Program-made: the position numbers and the translations under genes
From: Haplosporangium gracile
Lineage: Eukaryota > Mortierellomycota > Mortierellomycetes > Mortierellales > Mortierellaceae
Assembly: GCA_015499985.1 (NCBI GenBank)
Contig: JAAAUF010000808.1
Span: 1-15,522 of the forward strand
DNA length: 15,522 nt
Direction: 5' to 3'
In this document: positions 8,749 through 15,522 of the stretch, one piece after another
How the letters are laid out: every line of letters begins with the position of its first letter
How positions within the stretch are numbered: position 1 is the stretch's first letter
Notes under the pieces: generated by a model
The model's input: the letters and a program-made list of their open reading frames with translations, nothing else
What the model was told of the DNA's origin: nothing
The model's database searches: none

Positions 8749-9502
8749 CGTGCGCCTTTAGAGCATTACGATGAAATCGTCGGAGCGGCTTTTTCACCTA
8801 CCGGACATCAGTTTGTTGTTGGCACGAATCAATGTTATTTTCATTTGTACAATCGTTGGGTCACACATCCTCATAGGCCAGTTAATACGATTTCCTTGGA
8901 TTTATGGCCTGTTCATTTGACTACTCATTAGATTGCCAGCATCTTGCTACTGGGCCAGAAAGCTGCTTCGCATACCTTTGGGACCTTCAATCGGATCAAC
9001 CTTACGCCAAACTGGTTGGACACACTAAGGAGGTATGCTGCATAGCATACTCAGCCTGTGGCAAGTGGGTTCCCTCCGACAGCGAAGACACAACCCACCA
9101 TCCGGCTCTGGCACTCCCAACCAGGTTAAAAAAATCGACAGTCGATCCTGTGTTGCTGTTGTCCCCGTGGGTGGTCTGAGACTGTCGCCAGCCTTGCATG
9201 GAACCCTGTGATCCCCATGGAGTTTGCGATTGTTTGCCGAGGTGAATCTGCTCGAGTATGGCGCATTTTGTAAGGGCTGATGACGAAGAGATTGCTTTTG
9301 TCTTTATGCTTTGGGACACTAGCATCAGACGAGTGTGCTTCGGATTTGACATTTTAAAAACATCTTTGATATCAGTCCGGAATTTCTGCGGTTGATCTAG
9401 CGCAGAGGCATTAACGATTCCATGATTTTGGAAGGAGATGGGTTGGATTCAGGAGATGGATCGTCAGACGGAGATGAGGAGACTGGGGAGCTTCCTGCCT
9501 GA
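8749..9502 (+). pseudogene. Decayed WD40-repeat gene
   Basis: The block holds WD40-like pieces in several frames, broken by stops. Part one (8749-8931) reads AAFSPTGHQFVVGTNQCYF and ends at TAG 8929-8931. Part two (about 8904-9070) gives the clearest repeat, LATGPESCFAYLWDLQSDQP followed by KLVGHTKEVCCIAYSACGKW, with the GH and WD signature pairs. Part three (9181-9273) reads LAWNPVIPMEFAIVCRGESA followed by RVWRIL and TAA. Part four (9407-9502) reads GINDSMILEGDGLD plus an acidic Ser/Asp tail and TGA. WD40 repeats form a beta propeller that binds other proteins; the original partner cannot be told. At least two frameshifts and two internal stops make an active gene unlikely. The piece covers only a few repeats, so the 5' part of the ancestor is missing or unrecognisable. 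Confidence 0.75.
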
Positions 9503-9572
9503 CATACCTGTGGCTCACACAGAGACGGAAAAGTATACAGTCAACCACCAGCAATGTCTTTTATCTCCCTCT

Positions 9573-11442
9573 CTATTGCTTGCAAAGGATGTACTCCTTG
9601 TCCAGACAAAACAAATGAGTTTTCAATGCGCAATGATTCTTCCTGAACTCCTCCAACCGACGATACAACCTCAACTCATTCCCTTCCTCCTCCGAAGGGT
9701 CCTTCTAATCCGCTCTCATCAACCAGACATGGGCCGCTGTCGTCCTAATCGCCTTTACAAATGCACCAACACCAACATCACTCCATCCCCTCGCGACCAA
9801 TCGATGGAGTTTCGGGAACATCAGTCCAAGGAATTGTGGGAGCACGACCATCGGATCCTCGATCACCCAATGACCATTCCATGTACAGTTTCCGAAGGTT
9901 CGGAGTCCCAATGCGTTCCTGCAATCCGTCCGCGCCAGACACAAACAAATTGGACTTGGTGATAACTCGGGTATGGTGTCGATGTTCAGTTCGCATGTGT
10001 AGGCGCAAATCCCCAGAGAAGGGGACCCATGCAGCATCCTGAACTCGAACAGGTATGCACACTTGCCCATCAAGTACAGATTTCTGAGATGAAGAACAAA
10101 ACTATTGAGGTCGGACATTCCTGTCGCGTTCTACTCCTTCTATGTCTCTATTTGCGTCGTCAGAAGGTGATGGTCTAGAATTGTTGCTTTTATTGTCCTC
10201 ATCGTTCTGGATGCCAAATGAACAATTCAACTCCTCGACAGTCAGGATGAAAATGTCGATGTTGTCGATGTCGTGGATGGGGATAATTCCCACTCGTAGC
10301 GATACAAGTTGGATGTTGAATCGAGTGTGATTGGGTGAAACTTCAACGCGCCCATGCCCATTAAATAAAGGCGTCCCCAAATGAAGGAAATGGATGGGTG
10401 CATTGGTGGTGATGTTCTTTAGTTGATAGTAGAAGATATTATCGGAAAAGGTGACAAGCTTGAGACTGGGGCAGCAGTGGGAAATTGCTCGTCGACACAT
10501 TTTTCAGGAGTAGTAAATATCGAGCGACCTCCAGCTGAGTCTCTCTCGGACAATCCTGCAGGAGCATCCACTCAGAAGTTACCATCGACAAAACTTACGC
10601 CACCAAGTTGACCAGGGAACAATTGCGCGTGCTCCTTTACGAATTGTAGCGCACTGTGCATAGCCTGGTTTTTGAGGCTATCAATCGGGAATATGAACTC
10701 CTCCAAGGCCGTAGACCAGACATGTAGTCAAACAGCGCATTCAACAATAACCGAATCCTCTCTAGTCGCTCCAGCCGTATCACTACTCCGAGGTATTCAT
10801 CAATCCCAGAAATAGGGATCGTCAAAGACTGAAGTTGTCCGAAAAATGGGCTCGCCAAGAGTCCAGGTCGCCTCCTGAAAAGAGCAGCACTCTGTAGAAC
10901 TGTCGTAGGTGGCGTTCCTTTTCGTGCCTGCCACAGTATGTCGGTAGTATACGGTTCAGACCGCATAGGCGCGCAAACTTGTTTTCTTGTACAAACACCA
11001 ACAACCTGGGCGAGGCGTTCTCCTGTGGCTAGTGATTGTCGATGTCTACTGAATTTTTGTCCATGTTGAGGTGGCGGATGTAAGCACAATAGTCAATTTG
11101 TGACAAACTATGGCTGGGAGTGTTGGTCTCTGGAGAAGTGGAGGTGACTTGCAAGACAAAATGCAGGAGGAAGGGAATTCTGATGGCAGAGACCCGACCA
11201 AGAAGCATGCGGGTGAGATCATAGCTAGCTCCCATGGACCGGTTGTAAGCCCTCCTTGTGGTGGTGGTGTTGGTATGAGATGAAAGTCAGTAAGTGTCAG
11301 TGTTTAGATAAGGGAGCGTGAGAAAGGCGATGTTTTTATTCGTATGCAGGAGGGCTGAGAGTGCATGGGTGTTGCTTTCTCGAGCAAGGATGGCGAGGGT
11401 ATGTTGCAAACATTCAAGAGGGAGTTGTGAGAGGGAATCCAT
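9573..11442 (-). pseudogene. Decayed F-box/LRR gene, related to the intact copy at 12428-14899
   Basis: On the minus strand it starts at ATG 11442 with MDSLSQLPLECLQHTLAILA, clearly related to the intact gene's MDPLTQLPLECLQRILQHIQ. The frame meets TGA at 11289-11287, reopens as RRAYNRSMGASYDLTRMLLG, and stops at TAG near 11029. Further pieces in other frames match the intact protein in order: LQSLTIPISGIDEYLGVVIR (about 10770-10840), FVKEHAQLFPGQLGGVSF (about 10600), an LRR-like stretch FILTVEELNCSFGIQ (about 10200), then AYLFEFRMLHGSPSL (about 10020) matching AYRFQFRMLRGCPAL. It ends with RRLEEFRKNHCALKTHLFCL and TAG at 9575-9573. F-box proteins of this type link targets to SCF ubiquitin ligases. 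At least two frameshifts and three stops mark it as dead. The order of pieces is preserved, so it decayed by small changes, not by rearrangement. Confidence 0.85.
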
Positions 11443-11450
11443 TGCATGGA

Positions 11451-11600
11451 TTTAACAAGTGTTGGAAGGGAGGGGGGAGAAAGGGGGAGTGAATAAGGGG
11501 AGGGGTTGAAGAAGTGAAGAAAAGTGGGGAGGTGCGAAGGGTGAAAACAGAGGAATGAAGAGAGAGAGAGAGAAAGCTTGAAGGACTGTGGAAGTCGGGG
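11451..11600 (-). promoter_or_regulatory. Polypyrimidine leader of the decayed F-box gene
   Basis: Directly upstream of the F-box ATG, the coding strand is almost pure C/T for about 130 nt (polypurine on +, including a GA run at 11559-11574). The intact F-box gene has the same kind of leader at 14925-15160, which supports a shared origin of the two promoters or leaders. Confidence 0.55.
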
Positions 11601-11853
11601 AGTAAAAAGTTGGACCCGGCGCAAGGGCCCGAGGTTGCTTGAGGGCCGCGTGATTAAGTATGCTTTCTTTTTTTGCCACCAAATCCAATTTTAACACGAA
11701 GCCAACCGTATCAGGAACAAACAGAAAATAAATAAGAGGTCGTCTCAGCAGGTGCTTCCATGACGGAAATGTTCACAAGGCCGTCTATTAAAGACTAATG
11801 GCGTGGTACTGTAGACGCTAAAAGAAAAAAAAGAAAAAAAGGATAAAGTAATT
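11601..11853. other. Intergenic DNA without recognised gene
   Basis: No coding region is supported. It contains an A-rich tract of the form AAAGAAAAAAAAGAAAAAAA at 11821-11840, just after the end of the orphan exon-like piece on the minus strand. Confidence 0.5.
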
Positions 11854-12020
11854 TTAAGTCTCCACCAGCTGTAATGCGATTTGAGCGCCACGAAAATTAC
11901 GCGGTTGGTGAGCAGTCGAAACTTTCAATGTCCATGTCTTTGGAGCCCGAGAGCCTGGAGGCACGTTCAAAGAGAAATACACAATGATGTCCAAGGGGGC
12001 TGTATTACACTTGTACAATC
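11854..12020 (-). pseudogene. Orphan terminal-exon-like fragment of unknown gene
   Basis: On the minus strand about 55 codons read as good coding sequence, starting near LDIIVYFSLNVPPGSRAPKT and ending IALQLVET with TAA at 11856-11854. The wobble pattern and composition resemble real exons of this window. Just before it lies TAATACAG, a fair splice acceptor, and upstream DNA is AT-rich and not coding. It therefore looks like the last exon of a gene whose 5' part is lost or displaced by the neighbouring F-box fragment. An ATG at 12054 could open a 66-aa reading frame, but its first 15 residues look like intron. The protein family is not recognised. Confidence 0.35.
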
Positions 12021-12176
12021 CACCGACAATTAATATGCGAACATACACAAACAAGTAAACAAAATATATAAACAGACATCCCTTCCACGTTTCCCCTACC
12101 CATTGTCACTCCCTCACAACAACCAATTTTTTTTCCTTCTGCGCATTCTCTCTCATCATTTTCTAGATCTCATTCC

Positions 12177-12359
12177 ATGGATCCTTTATCTAACCTGGCA
12201 CCCGAGTGCTTCGAGCGCATCTTTACGACTCTCGTCAGCGACGACAGCTGTTCCATCCTTGCTGCCCTCCTTTAAACTATCCGCTACTTTGCCGTCCCCA
12301 CCCTCTCATACCTTTACGAGGATCCTTACCAATTCACGCCCTACGAGGAAGGTGCTATT
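12177..12359 (+). pseudogene. Broken 5' end of a third F-box gene
   Basis: It starts MDPLSNLAPECFERIFTTLV, the same F-box opening as the intact neighbour. It hits TAA at 12273-12275, then continues in the same frame as TIRYFAVPTLSYLYEDPYQF, which matches the intact protein's SRYIAAVTLPFIYRDPF. So one nonsense change breaks it at codon 33. After GAI the sequence meets a GTATGT donor at 12360 and an ATTATAG acceptor ending at 12417 (58 nt), so a following exon may have existed. That exon would run straight into the 3' end of the convergent intact F-box gene. A C/T-rich leader (12080-12170) precedes it. The rest of the gene is missing. Confidence 0.75.
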
Positions 12360-12427
12360 GTATGTTATAAAGATAAGATGTACAGATCAGAGGTTGCTTG
12401 CTCTTACATTATTATAGCTAGCGCTCA

Positions 12428-14899
12428 TTACTGGCGCTGCTGTGCATGCCGGACGCCACTGAAAACCCCAGGATCTCGAAGCATGAAAAACCGCTCGCCT
12501 TGGAAATGGATACTGAAATTCCAAGTTTCCTTCCTGTCCATAACCCACTCCTTCCAAGGATACATGCCCAGTTGGACTTGTTCTTCAGCAGAAGGGGGAG
12601 GGTAAGAGAGCGATAGACCAAGGAACTGTTTGGAGCGAGTGCGGAGGGTGTGAGCGATCGCCGCGTGGGAGAAGCCGCTGCAGCCGAGGAAGATGATGTT
12701 GCAGATGGTGGGACACATTTCGTACAGGAGGAGGAAAATGACAGAATCGTCAAAGATCCAGGAGCCGGATAGGGTGAGGTGCCGCAAAGAGTTAAGGACA
12801 ATGTGGGTTGGTGTCTGTTTTTGTAAGTCAGTGTGGTTACTAACTGTAGTCGTGGTGATAGTGGTATCGGTGGCAGAAAAATCATCAAGTTTGAGCATTC
12901 GGATATGCTCACCGGCGACAGTGACGTCCGTCATGTTGAAGGCGAGTCGTTGAAGAGCAGGGCATCCTCGAAGCATGCGGAACTGGAACCGGTAGGCAAA
13001 CTCGCCTGTGAGCGTCAGTTCCGTCAATTTGGGCAAGTGCCAGTCCGATGTCCAGAGCGGACCAGCGCCTCCATCATAGAAAGTATCCAACTCCTCAACA
13101 GGAGGAATGAAAAAGGACGCGCGGGATCCAGTCTCGACGGAAAGCAGCAACTTTTTCAGCTTGGTCGTGGTCTTGAACGTAGCTGGATGGAAGGACAAGG
13201 CTGGGAGCCCTTGAAGTTTCAAATTCTCTAGGCCGTTGAGTCGTGCTGGAAGGGAGAGCGGAACCTCATGACAATGGTACTCGGTCGTGCTGTCGGAGAG
13301 GTCGGCCCATACAAGGTTGGGGCACTGAGCAAACATGAAGGGATCGAGCATCAGGTGGGTTCCGTTGCCATTTATCTGGAGTTTTTTGAGGCGCATGTTG
13401 ACCCACCCGCGTCCGATATGGCAGGTAGAGAACACAAATCCCCCTGGAGTGGAAATGGGCTCCATTAAAGGTCCTCGTATCATACTAAGAAAGATCCCGC
13501 CAGTAAGGCTCTCGAGTGTTCTGGAGAAGGTGAATGCAATGTCGTCAATCTCCCGGTCGTAGGTTGTCTGGTAGAGGTACATGCTTTCCAGGGGTACCGG
13601 CTGACCGCGTTCCTGTTGATGCTGTGCCACCGATCTACACCCACTGTTGATGACGTTATTATTGTCGTCTGAGACATCCACCCCCTCTATGATGACAAAC
13701 CCGATATCTTCGAACGATCGCTTTTCCTTCACAGCCCAGTCAAAGCTCCCCTTGCCAAGCGAGTTCATGCGTATAGTTCTCAACCGACGACACTTCTGCA
13801 AGAATCGAGGCTCAGCACGAATAGCCTTGTCTAACCAAGAAACCCCGCTCCGGTCCTGATAAATCTGCTCAACAAGTCCAAGATCAACAGTCTGAGGGTT
13901 AGCAAGAACCGGTAGACAGTTCCCTCCGTTGATAATGGTCAACTTGGTTGGAGGAGGTAAGACTCGATAGACCTGCTGCTTGATCTCGTCAGGAAAGTGG
14001 ATGTGGAAGCCCATTAACCAAGAAAGCGTCTCACAGTACACGTCCTTGAGGCGACCTGGGTGGCGTCGTACATGGGCCTCGACAAATTCAACGAGGTTCC
14101 GCATGGCCTCATCCCTTCGTATCCTTGAGCCCTCATCGACAGTGTCGCCGAACTGATAGATCTCGTCCTGCAAGAAGCAAAGCTCTTCCAGTCGTCCAAG
14201 ACGATCGACCACAGCGCGGTACCGGTGGACGTTAGACAGAGGGATAGTCAAGGATTCGAGTTGATCCAGGATAGGGTAGGCAAGAGCCCAAGTCGTCTCG
14301 CGCAAGAGACTGACTCCATGAAGGTGATAAAAAAGTCCCTTCTTATTCTCGTACGGCCAGACGTTGGCAAAGTCAGGTGTCACCGTCACATCGTCCAATT
14401 GACACTGAAGCTCAACCTCATCCTGGTGCTCCTCAATGTATGCCGATTCCTCAGACGAGAGAGAGTTGCTAGTCCAGAAGCCATATTCCCGTCTACCGCA
14501 CTTGGTTTGGTTGATGCGACGGACATGCCTGAGATAATCGAATTGTGTGTTCGAGGCCGAAGAGGCAAAGAGGGGCGAAGGAAGGAACTGTCTGAGACGC
14601 ATAGTCAGAAATGGATGCATAGTAGTACTGGCTGTAGAGTCATTGATATCAGAAGATATGCCGCTGCAGTAGGTCCTGCTGGCAAGCAAGGTCTGGGTGA
14701 GAAGGGACTTTACAATGGGTGTAGCGCCATGACCGTTGAAAGGGTCGCGGTAGATAAAGGGGAGGGTGACGGCGGCGATGTATCGGCTGACACGAAGGAG
14801 GGAGAAAAGGGTAAGGAGCGATGTTTTGTTTCTGCCTCTTTGTATGTGTTGGAGGATTCGCTGTAGACACTCCAAAGGTAGTTGTGTTAGGGGGTCCAT
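12428..14899 (-). CDS. Intact F-box / leucine-rich-repeat protein (823 aa)
   Basis: F-box proteins dock on Skp1 with the N-terminal F-box and present substrates, often through LRRs, to an SCF ubiquitin ligase. This single-exon frame of 823 codons begins MDPLTQLPLECLQRILQHIQ; the F-box covers about residues 1-53 and ends TLPFIYRDPF. Irregular leucine-rich segments follow, for example LESLTIPLSNV (~213), LRTIRMNSLG, LKKLQING, LENLKLQGLPALSF, LTELTLTGEFAYRF (~626) and LRHLTLSGSWIFDDSV (~706). A polar insert (DTTITTTTVSNHTD) lies before the last repeat. The end reads WNFSIHFQGERFFMLRDP and then a 14-residue tail, GVFSGVRHAQQRQ-like, that may be frame drift into neighbouring DNA. No signal peptide or membrane segment is seen. 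The two broken relatives at 9573-11442 and 12177-12359 show this is a multi-copy family. The substrate is unknown. Confidence 0.88.
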   Translation of the reverse strand: MDPLTQLPLECLQRILQHIQRGRNKTSLLTLFSLLRVSRYIAAVTLPFIYRDPFNGHGATPIVKSLLTQTLLASRTYCSGISSDINDSTASTTMHPFLTMRLRQFLPSPLFASSASNTQFDYLRHVRRINQTKCGRREYGFWTSNSLSSEESAYIEEHQDEVELQCQLDDVTVTPDFANVWPYENKKGLFYHLHGVSLLRETTWALAYPILDQLESLTIPLSNVHRYRAVVDRLGRLEELCFLQDEIYQFGDTVDEGSRIRRDEAMRNLVEFVEAHVRRHPGRLKDVYCETLSWLMGFHIHFPDEIKQQVYRVLPPPTKLTIINGGNCLPVLANPQTVDLGLVEQIYQDRSGVSWLDKAIRAEPRFLQKCRRLRTIRMNSLGKGSFDWAVKEKRSFEDIGFVIIEGVDVSDDNNNVINSGCRSVAQHQQERGQPVPLESMYLYQTTYDREIDDIAFTFSRTLESLTGGIFLSMIRGPLMEPISTPGGFVFSTCHIGRGWVNMRLKKLQINGNGTHLMLDPFMFAQCPNLVWADLSDSTTEYHCHEVPLSLPARLNGLENLKLQGLPALSFHPATFKTTTKLKKLLLSVETGSRASFFIPPVEELDTFYDGGAGPLWTSDWHLPKLTELTLTGEFAYRFQFRMLRGCPALQRLAFNMTDVTVAGEHIRMLKLDDFSATDTTITTTTVSNHTDLQKQTPTHIVLNSLRHLTLSGSWIFDDSVIFLLLYEMCPTICNIIFLGCSGFSHAAIAHTLRTRSKQFLGLSLSYPPPSAEEQVQLGMYPWKEWVMDRKETWNFSIHFQGERFFMLRDPGVFSGVRHAQQRQ

Positions 14900-14924
14900 C
14901 TGTTTTTTTGCTGAGGTGCGAATG

Positions 14925-15160
14925 GGAGTGAATGAGTAGGAAAGGAGAGAGAGAGAGAAAGAGAGAGGAAGAGACGAATGCGAATGAGAGATTAGGTGAG
15001 GTGGAAGGGTGTAAAATGTTAATTAGATGGATGGGTGAAGGGGAGTGTAAATTGTTGAATGACAGAAGGGAAAAAGTGAAAGAGTGAAGGAGAGAGAAGA
15101 GAAGGATGGTAAAGACAAAACGGAAAAGAAAAGGGAAAAGAAAAGGAAAGAAGAGAGGAT
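14925..15160 (-). promoter_or_regulatory. Polypyrimidine leader/promoter of the intact F-box gene
   Basis: Upstream of the ATG at 14899 the coding strand is C/T-rich for about 240 nt (GA-rich on +, with GAGAGAGAGAGAG at 14945-14957). Long pyrimidine tracts are frequent in fungal promoters and leaders. A CACGTG E-box lies at 15162-15167 just beyond it. Confidence 0.55.
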
Positions 15161-15294
15161 GCACGTGTACTTTACGCTCCTTTTTTCGATTTTACGTTCG
15201 GGCCAAGGGCTGATGTGGATAAAGGACGGCGCGATAGTACACACACACTCGTACCTGAATAAGGGGTGCCTGTCGCCACCTTGTGTCCGTAACC

Positions 15295-15316
15295 AAAATA
15301 AAAATAAAAATAAAAT
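15295..15316 (+). repeat. AAAAT tandem repeat
   Basis: About four copies of AAAAT, immediately before the ATG at 15321. It lies in the leader of the gene that begins there and may vary in length between strains. Confidence 0.8.
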
Positions 15317-15320
15317 CGGC

Positions 15321-15522
15321 ATGTCTAGTTTTATCTCTGCTTTTAAAGATCCTTACGAAGGACATACTCCTTTTGACCACAAAACAACCGCGGCTCCAGA
15401 AGACGACGCTCCTTCCCATCCCAGTACTGCTTATTCGTCGACTTAGACTGGCGACGATACATCCCCAGCTCAACCCCTTCCTCCTTTGTTAGGCCTTTCA
15501 TTTCCATATCCACGATCTGGAT
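15321..15522 (+). CDS. 5' part of a gene cut by the window edge; in-frame TAG
   Basis: The frame starts MSSFISAFKDPYEGHTPFDH and runs 41 codons to TAG at 15444-15446. It then continues open in the same frame (TGDDTSPAQPLPPLLGLSFP) to the window end. Both sides have similar Pro/Ser-rich composition and codon use, so this is probably one coding region with a nonsense change, or a splice acceptor (GACTTAG) ending a small intron. I do not recognise the family; the N-terminus looks disordered. It is transcribed away from the F-box gene, from which its ATG is 421 bp distant. Confidence 0.45.

Noticed and set aside
12833..14866. Several + frames of 66-213 codons inside the F-box gene
   Set aside because: Shadows of the intact 823-codon frame on the minus strand; none shows a recognisable domain.
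3802..15446. Idea that in-frame TAG/TAA/TGA codons show a changed genetic code
   Set aside because: All three stop codons appear as breaks, each in a locus with other signs of decay or possible introns, while the solid genes end normally in TAA or TAG. Decay and splicing explain the pattern.
1..15522. tRNA genes, CRISPR arrays, intact transposons
   Set aside because: No B-box-like GGTTCGANNCC was found on either strand by eye, no regular spaced repeats, and no transposase or reverse-transcriptase motif. A tRNA search program and a repeat library would be the decisive checks.

Overview
This window looks like nuclear DNA of a filamentous fungus, most likely an early-diverging lineage such as Mortierellomycota. 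That placement is an inference from gene style, not from a database match. The evidence is short spliceosomal introns (94-132 nt in the two well-supported multi-exon genes, with GTAAG- or GTACGC-type donors and YAG/TAG acceptors), long pyrimidine-rich leaders, C-rich wobble positions, and F-box/LRR proteins starting M-D-P-L that belong to a multi-copy family. There is no operon, CRISPR array, prokaryotic signal or virus-like gene, and I found no tRNA or rRNA.

Layout. 1-1579 holds no gene I can defend. 1652-3206 (+) is a two-exon gene for an S/T-rich, then acidic, then folded protein of unknown function; its N-terminus needs a frame change that a 76-nt intron explains. 3377-3875 (-) is a small two-helix membrane protein that only becomes visible after splicing. 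4282-5065 (-) is a three-exon TAF13 gene, a histone-fold subunit of TFIID. It shares a 448-bp divergent promoter with 5514-8523 (+), a five-exon ASCC2/Cue3 gene, the CUE-domain ubiquitin-binding subunit of the ribosome quality-control trigger complex. These two housekeeping genes are the firmest calls.

From about 8.7 to 12.4 kb the window is a gene graveyard: a decayed WD40-repeat gene (+), a decayed F-box/LRR gene (-), an orphan exon-like piece (-) and a broken 5' end of another F-box gene (+). An intact 823-aa F-box/LRR gene follows (12428-14899, -), in the same orientation as the decayed copy and alike in sequence, so the cluster looks like local duplication and decay. Both F-box loci have long polypurine (+ strand) / polypyrimidine (coding strand) leaders. 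The window ends in the start of another gene (15321 onward, +) with an in-frame TAG or an unrecognised intron.

No dedicated new multi-gene system is visible. The most interesting points are an open, charged in-frame extension right after the TAF13 stop codon, the hidden small membrane protein with a possible 38-nt intron, and the dual-frame 5' region of the first gene.
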